Positions 22,378 through 32,296 of a stretch of DNA of 64,000 nt are shown here, piece after piece (position 1 is the stretch's first letter; each line of letters starts with the position of its first letter). Location of the stretch: NCBI RefSeq assembly GCF_025698545.1, contig NC_068577.1:4913501-4977500 (forward strand), read 5' to 3'. The translations under genes were made by a program, and so were the position numbers. Source of the stretch: Gossypium raimondii. Its lineage: Eukaryota > Streptophyta > Magnoliopsida > Malvales > Malvaceae. Below the pieces are notes generated by a model. The model was given only the letters and a program-made list of their open reading frames with translations, was not told the origin of the DNA and searched no databases.

Positions 22378-23799
22378 ATGAAACTGAGACTGAGAAATCA
22401 TGAATCCAGAGAAACCCTGAGAATCCAACTCCCATCTCCTTGTTCTTTTCTTCAACTCCAGGAAACCCTTTCCCTCTCCCTTCCTCCGCCCCATCCTCCT
22501 CCCTCTTCCCTCCGTTTTTACCTCAACGACAACGATTTGCTCCTACCGCCCTCCCCTCACTCTTCCCTCCATTCCCTTGGCGTCGTCGCCGGCGACCTTC
22601 TCTATTTCTCCTCCAACCCCACCGCTTTTTCCGCTGTTTCAGTAACCCAAATGGATGACCGCAATCAGGTGCCGGACAACAACAACAATCAAGAGACCCA
22701 AATGCAAGAATTGCCTCAATTTGAAGAACCCATGTCGCAAGATCCCGAATTTTCTGCAGAAACTATGGACATCGATGCCTCTGCCCTTAGTGAAAGGTTG
22801 TCGGAGCCCTACTTCTTGAGGAAGGTTTTGGGGGAAGAGCTGGGTGATAGTGGCTGCATTCACAAGCTATTGGCGATTTCGGTCCACGCCGTTTTACTCG
22901 AGTCGGGTTTCGTGGGGATCGATCCAATTTCGGGGCTCCGAACCGATCGGTTTCATTGGCCAGATGAGTTTCCTTCTCCTGTCTCATTTCACTATTCCCT
23001 GCCTGAACTGTTGAGGTCTAATTTGACTGATTATGTAGCTTTAAAGTTTCAGACTTTAGGCCATTTCTTTCAGGTTTATGGGTCTTTGTTTAAGGGTTCA
23101 AGTTTATATAAATTGTCTCTGGATGAAACTAGGTTTGCTCCAACTCTGAATTTGGTGTGGGAAAATTGTGATAAAAATGTCGCTATGGATGATAAGAAAG
23201 ATGGGTCTTTTGTTTCGTATCCTGAGAGTGAAGTTTTCGAGTTTTGGAAGATTGTTAAAGATGGGCTTGCATTGCCATTGTTAATAGATCTCTGTGATAA
23301 GACTGGTTTGGCCCTTCCGGTTTGTTTGATTCGTCTCCCAGCCGAGTTAAAGGTGAAGATCCTGGAGTCGTTACCCGGTGCCGATATTGCGAGGATGGAA
23401 TGCGTTTGCTCGGAGATGCGATACCTGGCTTCCAACAATGATCTGTGGAAGCAGAAATTTAAAGAAGAGTTTGGGTGTACGTCAGGAACTGTAGCAATGG
23501 GGAACTGGAAAAAGATGTTTATTTCATGCTGGGAGAGTAGGAAGAAGCGAAATCGGGCGATTACGAGGTGGCAAGGGTTTGCTCGTGTTGATAATAGACC
23601 GCTATACTTCCCAATTTGGAGAGATCCCAATCCATTCTTTCCTTCATTCGGAGTTCCTCACGTAATTGGAGGTGAGCACGATGCATCACCATTTGTTGCT
23701 CCTCATCCTTACATGCCCTGTGTTCATCAACATCCATATCGAAGGCGACAGAATTTCAGACATCACTGCAATCACGGAGAAAGACAGAATGATGCATAG
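22378..23799 (+). CDS. SKIP22: F-box protein SKIP22-like
   Basis: A single uninterrupted exon encodes 473 residues. F-box proteins bring substrates to SCF ubiquitin ligases through SKP1/ASK. The N-terminus (MKLRLRNHESRETLRIQLP, up to about residue 78) is the ubiquitin-like start typical of SKIP22. Residues about 140-310 (SEPYFLRKVL, HKLLAISVHAVLLESGF, SFHYSLPELL) form the FBXO7/PI31-like domain found in this subfamily. Residues about 314-360 are the F-box (LPVCLIRLPAELKVKILE, then DIARMECVCSEMRYLA and DLWKQKF). The C-terminus is rich in His, Pro and Arg, with HVIGGEHDASPF, as in PI31-type tails. The start is the first ATG of the frame and gives the family N-terminus. Length is normal and no lesion is seen. 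The substrate is unknown. Confidence 0.92.
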   Translation: MKLRLRNHESRETLRIQLPSPCSFLQLQETLSLSLPPPHPPPSSLRFYLNDNDLLLPPSPHSSLHSLGVVAGDLLYFSSNPTAFSAVSVTQMDDRNQVPDNNNNQETQMQELPQFEEPMSQDPEFSAETMDIDASALSERLSEPYFLRKVLGEELGDSGCIHKLLAISVHAVLLESGFVGIDPISGLRTDRFHWPDEFPSPVSFHYSLPELLRSNLTDYVALKFQTLGHFFQVYGSLFKGSSLYKLSLDETRFAPTLNLVWENCDKNVAMDDKKDGSFVSYPESEVFEFWKIVKDGLALPLLIDLCDKTGLALPVCLIRLPAELKVKILESLPGADIARMECVCSEMRYLASNNDLWKQKFKEEFGCTSGTVAMGNWKKMFISCWESRKKRNRAITRWQGFARVDNRPLYFPIWRDPNPFFPSFGVPHVIGGEHDASPFVAPHPYMPCVHQHPYRRRQNFRHHCNHGERQNDA

Positions 23800-25757
23800 T
23801 AGCCAGTGACTACTTTACCACCTATCCCTTGTCGAGAAATCGAGATGTGATTTAGGTAAAAATCATAGAAAGATCATGTTTAAATATATGTTTCTTGCAT
23901 TTGAGAACCAAGTCTTTAGCTGGAAAGGGAAGAAGCAAAATGTGAGTGTGCCAGGTTCTTCAGTTTGGTTTTGATGCTTGGAAGGTACCATGACTGATGT
24001 TACCAGCTAACTAAGCTACTTTGTTTGATGATATCCTTTGGATTTTAATAATAATGAAAGGGATGCTTATGCTTTTGTAAATCTGGTAATGTGTTTTTGT
24101 TGTTAGTGTTGTACATGATTTTGGCAATTTTATTTTTAATGTTGTTTTCTTCATATCCTTAGTAGTGCTGTGGGCAAAATTGGGTTGGCTTTTAATCTTA
24201 ACATTCATCGGTAGCTTCAGGTATATAATCCTTAGTAGTACCCTTTTTTTAGTTTCTTTTTTTTAGATTTTATTCTAGTTTAAGTTCCATTATGTGTGGA
24301 CATTTATAATGTAATGGATGATATCGGTGATAGGTATCCAGATATGTATTATTAGTACATATAATTGTTATTACACCTAGAATCTAAGCTATTGTGAGGG
24401 TACCATACGTGTATGTATGGATATAATTAGAGTTTTTTTCCTAGTGCTTTCATGTTCGATGTTATATATCCTCGTATCTATATGTGTTAGACCCGAATGT
24501 TTAAGAAAAATGTTTTTGTGAAAGAAAGGGGAACTAAATTTTATTACACATAAATTTAAAAAGTTGTTCAATACATAACATACACTTGCTTATCAGCTAC
24601 TACTAGGGGACACACCCTTGCTTATCAGCTGCTACTAGGGAAGGAGAAATCACCCAAGGGCGAGGTGGATTAGAAGGTGCTTCCTCAGCAAACGTTCCCT
24701 TCCAACATCTTGCACTCATCGATTAAAGTGAATGATAATTGCAGTATCAACTTCAATCTCTTAATTGTTAACCGAAGTCCACAACTCAGCTTTCATGCTA
24801 GTTGGTTTGAGGGTATGTCTATAAGTTCTCATAGTGGTCGCGAATTAAAATTTTCATTTCTACTTTTTTCAGATTACCCAAGGATGATTCCTATTTTGTT
24901 TACATTCCTAGGAGGTGGTTTCTAAGATATTGGAGTCAAGGATGGGAGAGGAACTCTTATAACTATACTTTCAACTTCAATACTAATCACAAGGATCAAT
25001 TTCTATAACTAGTTGGTGCATGGATTAAGTTTTTTTTAAAATACATTTATGGGTGTGTCTTATTGTTTGGAGTATGGGTTTTTTTTTTCTTTAATTTGTT
25101 GAATACTACTTTTTTTTTATTTGTAAAATTTATTAATAAGTATTTATATACCTATAAATAAAAGAAGGTCGATCTTCCTCCTGATAAGTCACACGTGATA
25201 CACATTTATCATGTATCTTTTTGCATTTTATAAAAATGATTGATTTTCAGTTTTTGGTCCTTTTAATATGTTTAAATTTGAGATTTAATCTTTATATTTT
25301 AATTTCCAACATAGTTTGGTCTCTATAATTTTATCAATTAGTTAAAATAGTTAATAGCGTTAACTTTTAATTAAGAGATTACATGTAAGGGCGAAGCCAT
25401 AAAATTTTTAAGGGGCCAAAATTGAATTACAAATTTTTGAGATGTCGAATATAAATTTTATCGCGTATTAATTTAGAAATAATTTGAAGTTCACCCTCAA
25501 CGTTTTGGGGTTTTTTTTCACTTCAGCCCTTAACGTTTGTTTGTATTTCAATCTCACCCATACATTACAGAAAAATTGAAATAAGTCAACATTTTGTGGC
25601 ACATGGCATGACACTTCAATTGGTGACATGGCTGAGGTGGCATGACACATCATCAATCATGTGATTTATTTTTTAGTTAAAATATTAAATATAGAAAAAA
25701 AGTTCCCCCCCTAATTACCTGTAGCCGCCTAATTACATTGTTATATGTAACTAGAAA
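23800..25757. other. Intergenic region after SKIP22
   Basis: The first few hundred bases are probably the SKIP22 3' UTR. A short direct duplication of about 33 bp lies at 24581-24645 (two copies of cttgcttatcagct with ctactaggg). The stretch 25250-25470 (gggcgaagccataaaa and ggggccaaaattgaatta motifs) is a common repeat scrap, and 25490-25650 is half of a MITE-like repeat with tggcatgacac and ggtggcatgac. No gene is seen. Confidence 0.45.
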
Positions 25758-25800
25758 GTGGATCTTTATTTCGTTAGTAAAAACAAAAACAAAAAAACCA

Positions 25801-26259
25801 TGGCTCATACATGTCTGGCCGCCATGGTGTCCTCCGTCACAGTCTCACTGCCCTATCTGACCACCTCCTCCTACGCCAAACCGCCGTCTTACTTCTTCAG
25901 CAACCTCAAAATCCTCCTTCTCAAAGCACCCCTTTCAGCTTCCCGACGAAGAACCCCCAATTTCACTAGGTATAATATGTAATTACGAGTTCCTGTTTTC
26001 TTGTGTTTATGATCGAGCTAGCTTCTGTATTTTATTCAGGTGACTGATAACCTTGTGGGGCGCCCCCATAATTGGAGCCTTTCGATCACTGTGAATTGCT
26101 ACAACGATCAAGTAGTAGACGAGGATGAAGATGAAGAATAGGATCGGAGTTTGGATCTGTTAGTTAGATTTGTTCAAAACGTATTTAGAAAGATTTCTAA
26201 ACGAGCAAGGAAAGCCGCTCGATCGGTTTTGCCTGTCTTCATCCCTAGTAATCTGGTAG
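25801..26259 (+). pseudogene. SHW1-like chloroplast protein, truncated and broken
   Basis: Exon-like block 1 (25801-25973) encodes a Ser/Pro-rich N-terminus, MAHTCLAAMVSSVTVSL to SASRRRTPNFT, that looks like a plastid transit peptide. Block 2 (26041-26259) encodes VTDNLVGRPHNWSLSI, an acidic run and then RSLDLLVRFVQNVFRKISKR with ARKAARSVLPV. From memory this order matches SHORT HYPOCOTYL IN WHITE LIGHT 1, a plastid protein affecting seedling light responses. Signs of death: a TAG directly after the acidic run; a phase mismatch between block 1 (phase 2) and block 2; and no trace downstream of the conserved hydrophobic last exon. It ends at a plausible GT donor at 26260. The family name is my best recollection; that the locus cannot make the full protein is directly visible. 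Confidence 0.55.
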
Positions 26260-27128
26260 GTATCCTTCAATCGATTTTATATTCCTTTTTTTTCCTTATG
26301 TAATTTATGAAGGATCCCTAGGTGGGATTATCCGTTAATGGTGGGTTTTAACGGCATTTCTTGAGGTAATTCATCATTTGATTCACCTGTGTTTAAATCG
26401 AGTAGTTAGTCACTTTACACTTACTACTTAACTCGCTAGCTTGGATATCAGCAATTCGACTATTTATACAAAAGTAATTAGCAAAAATCAGCAGCGTTTC
26501 AAATATTTATAAGCAGCAAATTAGCAATTCATGTTCATGTGTTTACCAGCAACTAAACTAACTTTTCAGTTTTTGTGAAGTATGAGGACTATATTTTGAT
26601 AAACTAATGGGATTAGCTGCTTAGTTTTCATAAAGTAGAGGGATAGGATAAACTAATGTGCAGCTGTAATTACTTATATGGAAAATATTGATTTTAATAG
26701 TGTTAGAGTCGGATAATGTTAGACTGAAATGAAATGGAATAGGATAAACTAAGTTATAAACCAAAAGGGATGATTGGTTCAGTAGACTGAAATGAAATAC
26801 TGTTAAACTGATAGAATAAATCTACATCTATTGGTGGAAAACCTTGGCTGTTCTGGCTGGGAATTCAATATGCTTTCTTAAGTTTTTGTGTTCAACATTT
26901 TTATTCTGGGTTGGTCTGGTTATTAGTGCTGTTAACTTGGTTGGAAATTTGGGCTTTTAGTTATTTACAGTAGGGATGTTTTGCGAACCAATCAGCAACT
27001 TTCAGTTAGTTATATACAGTGGGAGGGTGGATATGGTCTCCCTGATAGCTTTGAGGTAATATTAATTTTCAAGACAAAGAACAACCTTTTATAGATAAAT
27101 ATCCTAAGAAAATGTACATAAAAAGACA
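26260..27128. other. Intergenic region between the SHW1-like pseudogene and AAP
   Basis: No coding stretch is recognised. A motif close to gaatggaataggataaact recurs three times at 26640-26820, an imperfect local duplication. The last 100 bases are probably the 3' UTR of the minus-strand permease. Confidence 0.4.
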
Positions 27129-29134
27129 TTAAGAAACAGAGTTGAAAGGTTCATATGTACTGAGATCCTTGACAATTGTAGCAATGGAGCCAGCCGCTGC
27201 AAGAACTGATACAATCAGGCAAAGCAACACCAAGAAGTTTAACCATATCCATTTCCAACTAAAGGCTCGGATCTGTTCTCTCGATATGTGCATTTGGATT
27301 GGGAAATACACTGTCAGCGGCCAAAACGAAGCGGCACCCAGGAGGCCGAGGATTGCATTGAAGAACGGTAGAAGCATCGCCAGCACGATGGTCAGTATCA
27401 CGTAACCTGTTCGCCATACAACCCTGAAAACACTGAAACTGTAAACCCCAAACAATGGAAGCTTAATTGGTGGACTTTCTTTGATGAAACTGCTGTTTGG
27501 CCATCGGTTGAAGCACCTGTCTTCCACCTGTTTGAAAATTGGCTGACAGAATACCTATGAAGAAAACCATCAAGATTTTGCTGAAGATATGGGGATATTT
27601 TATTGTGTGTTGTTTGTAGGTGATGGTAATGGGGGTGTTTTTACCTGGTAAGCTCCTATAAGATGTACAATGATGAATACATTAGCCATGTCGATAAGCC
27701 AGTACGGTTCGTAAAAGCCAAACCCTGTTAGGAAATTGCCTGGTGCATTGTTGCCGAATGCTGCGTAACCCAGAGCACCACATGAAACGTAGAATACGGT
27801 GGTGACCGAGACGCCCACCAAGGTTGCCTTCTTCATTGATTCATTTTCTGGTGGATTTGGTTTCAGTGTATCCTGCAATTCCATGCCAATTACATGAATG
27901 GAAGTCTTTCCTTTTGCCAATTCCATGCCAATTACATGAATGGAAGTCTTTTCTTTTATTGGAAAGGAAAAGGGTACCATTGAAACCAGGAGGACTTGCC
28001 TGTATCTCGACGAGTACAGTGGAGAAAGCAAAAGCGAAGGCGATGTCACCGATGGCTTCGAAGCAGTTCCAAGTCTTCTGCCAGCTGGTCACGTCAACTC
28101 CCACGGTTGTTCCTGTCAAGCTTGTTCTAGCCTGATTCCCTCCTACAGCTCTGGCTATCGAGAGGCCGAGGCCAATGGTAGAGTACCCGAAAGACATAAC
28201 CGCGGCGACCGCGGAAAGCCACGAGAGCTCATGGAAGTTTGGGATTTGGCTTAATATGATCTCTATGATGCCAAAGATGATCATAAACTTGTTGTTTTTG
28301 ACATGGCAGCTTACATTATGGCCCTCCTTGTGAAAGCAACCTGATCTTTCTATTGCCCTGGTTAATCAAAGGTACACAAGAGTTAAACCAGGGGATATAT
28401 ATTCCTACAAAAACATCAGCTTTAGCATATAAACCATAAATCCTTACGCCATACTAATAGCTGAAGTGATTGAATATCCAATTGTTATCCCTACAAGATT
28501 CACATATTGTGCTAATCCACAAAACTTGTTACTGATTCCTCCTGTTAGAAAAAAAAAACCCAGGAACCATTAGCATTGGGGTTCCATGTCCTTGAAAGAA
28601 CCGGTAGACATTCATATCGGACACTTGGATATGGAGATATGATTTTCAAAAATCCTCTAAATACATAAAAAAAACCTAACATCTGACAGTCACACCCCAA
28701 ATCGAGTAAGGTAGTAGGTTCAAGGTAGTAGAGTGGATTTTAGTCACCTAAATTAGATTTTACAGCATCCATGTAACAGCTACATCTTTTTCCTGAAACA
28801 GGGTCCCTGCAACAATCAGCTAGTAGAGTGGATGTAAACCAAGTGATGATAGAGAAGATTACAAGGGCCATGGGACCAGCAATCCACCCTAACTGAGCAA
28901 TGGCCCATGAAAGAGATAAGACCCCCGAACCTATGACTGCTGTTATTATATGTGCACTTGCAGTCACCCAAGTTCCTGCAACAAAAAAACACAGATTTTT
29001 AACTTCAAAAAAAAAATGATGAAATTTGAAACCTCTCTTTGCAGAAGAAAAAAAAAACCCAGAGTTGAATATGGCTTGCCTGTTCTTTTTGAGCTACCAT
29101 CATCACCATATCGGTTGCTAGCTTCCAGTTCCAT
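27129..29134 (-). CDS. AAP: Amino acid permease (AAP family, AAAP superfamily)
   Basis: Six exons give 462 residues: 29134-29080, 28975-28748, 28541-28448, 28357-28000, 27872-27645 and 27554-27129; the frame is continuous across all joins. It is a proton-coupled amino acid importer of the plasma membrane with about ten membrane helices. Family landmarks: DDGSSKRTG near the N-terminus, TASAHIITAVIGSGVLSLSWA (TM1), LAQYVNLVGITIGYSIT, GCFHKEGHNVSCH, IILSQIPNFHELSWLS, GDIAFAFAFSTVLVEIQDTL, GYAAFGNNAPGNFLTGFGF, and the FWPLTVYFPIQMHI end region. Two introns use GC donors (CAG/GCAAGC after exon 1 and CAG/GCAAGT after exon 4); no GT fits at either place. Start: the ATG at 29134 is the first usable one, but the frame stays open upstream to a possible acceptor near 29170, so an additional 5' exon is possible. 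The subtype (AAP1-8) was not resolved. Confidence 0.9.
27873..27955 (-). repeat. Tandem duplication of about 39 bp in the permease intron 4
   Basis: Two nearly identical copies, each containing caattccatgccaattac and atgaatggaagtctt, are adjacent and end at the acceptor of exon 5. The duplication carries the acceptor CAG region, so the intron has two similar 3' ends; use of the upstream copy would insert 13 residues in frame. Confidence 0.75.
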
Positions 29135-29918
29135 GGCATGTAAAGATTGATCCTTGCTTTCTCTCTGTACTGGAAAGATGTTAGATTTGTGTCAAATTAA
29201 AGCCAAACTCCTTAAAACTTTAACTCTCAACCTAGACTGTTACGAATGGGAAGATTCTCTCAAATAAATGTAAAATCACCCTATTTGGCAATTCCAAACT
29301 GTGTTCCTTTATTATTCCAATACCAACTCAGAAAATTAATCTAATTAAGGTAGCTATTTATAATTCTATATATGCACAAAATTTAGTAAATCTGTCCTTT
29401 TTTATTAGAAATAGGTAATTTATGTTTCAATTTTTGGATAAAATTATCGTTGATAATGTAGTAACCTTCCTGTTACTACTAGTAAATATTTATATAAAAT
29501 TATTTTCTAGAGAAATCTTTGTAATTGGACATATTAGAGCTGGAGGAATGAAAATTGTAATAAGAGGTTTACCTGTTGTTTGGACTCGTCATTTTCCTTG
29601 AAATATTTACATCTGATATGTAAATACGAGGATATGATTTTAAAATTTCCTTAAATATATGAACAAAATTTTAAAAATATAACCATACCCATGTTGTATA
29701 TATATTCATGTTCAACACTCAGGCAAGAATGTGTGTAGAATAAGATTTAGCTATAGATTGAATGCCATAAAAGGACTAAAGATGAATTTTTTTTTTTTTG
29801 AACTTTCAGTTTCTTCAGAGTATGATTTCATTAAAATTTATGGATAGACATGAAAAAGGTGGCATTATAAGCGGAAAGGACAAACATTTGCCTTTTCACT
29901 CGCGGCAACGAAAAAAAA
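29135..29918. other. Upstream region of the permease gene
   Basis: Probably the promoter and leader of the permease. A possible extra 5' exon border is suggested by CAACAG/GTAAAC on the minus strand at about 29572. The rest is AT-rich. Confidence 0.35.
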
Positions 29919-30480
29919 GGGTAAATTATACCTTCTCTCATTAAAATATTAGTAAATTTATGTTTGGATTACTTAACTTTAAAAATTATAAAATAATCAC
30001 TTAATTCTTCGAAATTTTGTATTTAAGTCACGAACTATTCGGAAATTTTTATTGAAGTCATTGGATTTTTAAGTTTTATTTTAAAAAAGTCTAGCTAGCT
30101 ATTCGAGGCGATGATTTGACGATTGGTACAGTGGACCAATACTTATCGAAAAGTAGAAGAACATACCTTAGATCAAAATCGATTTGATGATCAGTGTCAA
30201 AAATCGAAGAAGAAAGTTATTTGGATTTTGGTTCGCAAATTGATGACGTTCAAAGCTGTTTCATAAAAAAAATAGATTATAGAAGAGAAAGGGAATGAGA
30301 ACCTTCGGTTAGTGCAGGTGATGTGAACATATAATGCCATATAGTAGTAGAGATTTTAACAACCCAATGACTTAAATGAAAACTTTCAAATAGCTCATTA
30401 CCATTTTTGTAGCTTTTTGAAGTTGAGTGATCAAAACATAAATTTATTAATAATTTAATGACTTTTGATGCAAATTACCC
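29919..30480. mobile_element. MITE with long terminal inverted repeats
   Basis: Left arm from 29919 (gggtaaattata, then taaatttatgttt, ttaactttaaaaa) and right arm to 30480 (inverse with ttgaagttgagtgatc, aaacataaatttatta, caaattaccc) pair over about 100 bases. The interior is unique-looking and has no ORF. Both flanks are A-rich, so a target duplication cannot be judged. Confidence 0.65.
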
Positions 30481-30557
30481 AAAAAAGCATATACATATTT
30501 ATTATTGTGTAAATTCTAATATTTTAGCTTTACAAATAAAATAAAAATATTATTGTG

Positions 30558-30665
30558 TTTTGAGTTTTAATTTAATTGATATTGCTGTTGTTGCAATAAT
30601 TTAGAGAATGTGAGTTCAATCATCTTTAAGTGGGTTTAGGGGGATTATGAGTAGTTTAAGAAATG
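30558..30665 (+). mobile_element. tRNA-derived SINE, copy 1 (diverged)
   Basis: It has the shared order: ttgagttttaatttaattga (A-box region), a ttgttgcaat segment, tgagttcaatc (B-box region), and gtgggtttagggggattatgagtag. It is the same family as copies at 38.4, 42.2, 42.7, 43.8, 44.0 and 58.5 kb. Confidence 0.55.
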
Positions 30666-30699
30666 AATTTTAAAAAAAACTGTTAATATAATTTTCATG

Positions 30700-30910
30700 A
30701 TTGTTAGAACCAGACCAAATCGATTGGTCGAACTAGTTGGACTGAGAACTAGCCGGCATACCAATCCGGACAAAGAGTTGAATCGACTTTTGAGTGAACC
30801 GTTCAAAATCGATTGAACCAATTTTCTCTATTTTAAAATGAATTTTACTTTTTTTTATAACTTTTAATAATTTATTTAATTAAAACCGAACAATTCAGTC
30901 GAATAAAAAA
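30700..30910 (+). repeat. Dispersed repeat with gaaccagacc / atcgattg motifs (copy A)
   Basis: A counterpart in opposite orientation lies at about 38470-38640. Shared blocks: gaaccagacca, atcgattg, gaaccaatt and aataatttatttaat. No ORF. Confidence 0.55.
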
Positions 30911-31059
30911 TGTGGTTTGATGAATTTAACCACATGTCTATTTTTAAAAATTTTGGTATTTTTTTGATACCATTAAGCCCCAAAAAAATATATTTTAAAC
31001 TTTACAAACATGATTCAAAAGGTGACACAAATCCCAAGATGTGCATGAGTCTCTGATTG

Positions 31060-31425
31060 GTGCCTTTGTGAGTCCAGTTTCCTCTGGTCTGTCCAACTGC
31101 GCTATGTATTTTTTGAATAAAAGAGAATATCTGTACTACAAATCCCAAGATGTGACCATACACGAGAATGTTAGTTCGGCATTCGCAGCAGAGGCACATG
31201 CATGTTTAGAAGCAGTAAGATTGGGGTTAGAAATGAAAGAGCATAGAATCTATGTTGAAGGGGACTTGATCTGAGTAATAAGAAAATGAATCACAAATTT
31301 GCTCCATCGAACAGCAAACACTTTGGCAGACATCATAGCCACTGAAAGTCTGAAGCAAAGCAGCGGCACCAAGGCATGCAGTCAAAACACTAGAGGCCGA
31401 ATGGGTCAGAGAACCAGACTAAGGT
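31060..31425 (+). pseudogene. RNase H-like fragment of a LINE-type retrotransposon
   Basis: The translation contains SSAFAAEAHACLEAVRLGLEM, HRIYVEGDLI and, further on, ANTLADIIATESLKQ. This order is the RVT_3/RNase H-like domain common in plant LINE ORF2 tails (AEA-ALL-ALR, VEGD, N-x-x-AD). The frame is broken, and no reverse transcriptase is present next to it. Confidence 0.7.
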
Positions 31426-32296
31426 TTTTGTGAGGAAAATGAGGGTTTGGTCCATGGAAATCATAACATGTTTTGAAAAGATGATTCTTGGGATATTAAG
31501 GGAGCGTTGCTTTGAATGGGAAACGGCAATAGGATTTTATTTCCTATTTTTTCACAGGTTTCCCGAGAAAGTGTTCACTTATAATTATGTAATTTTTAAA
31601 AATAGGATGAAAATGAATTTAATAAAATAATTATAAAATTATAATTAAATCATCTATAGATAAATTTTTTCAAGTTCCTAAATTACAATATCTTTTGTAT
31701 TGGAAAAGTTCATCTTAATTTATTATGTTTTATGGATTTTATTTCCATTTTCAAGAAAAATATTTTTATTCTTTTAAAATTGAAAAACATGTTTAATAAA
31801 TTAAAATAGATTTTTTTTCAATAATGAAATGATAGAAACGTGAGAAATACATTTATATGGATTCAAACTAAGGTACCCAATATAATATTTGAAAAAACGT
31901 TTTTGCATATATATGAATTTGAACAAGGATGAATTGATTTAACGTTAAAAACAGTTGTTTTCATCATTTTCAATTTTGCAAAACATTTTTAGTGAAAATA
32001 ATTAAGACAACTTTTTATTGTTTTTTAATTTTCACATATTTTAATATTCATTTTAAAAAATTTCAACCAAACACGTGCAATGTTTGGAAAGCCAATTAAT
32101 AATTGGATTTTGGTGTAATTGCTTATAATTACATAAGCGTGACATGTTTGGTTAACCATTGTAATTGGTAGGTCTTATTGAATTGAGTGTAATTGAAGCA
32201 TCCAAATTACGTTTTCCAATTTTTAGGGGGAATGTGAGAACTGAAGTAATTACGCAGGTAATTACACTCATATCCAATTTTTAAAAAAATTGTTTT
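31426..32296. other. Intergenic AT-rich DNA
   Basis: No gene. The stretch 32090-32290 has a loosely inverted pair around ccaatta / taattac, reminiscent of foldback repeats. Confidence 0.4.

Noticed and set aside
22639-23630. Long antisense open frames across SKIP22
   Set aside because: They lie opposite a well-supported coding frame and resemble no family; they are shadows of its codon bias.
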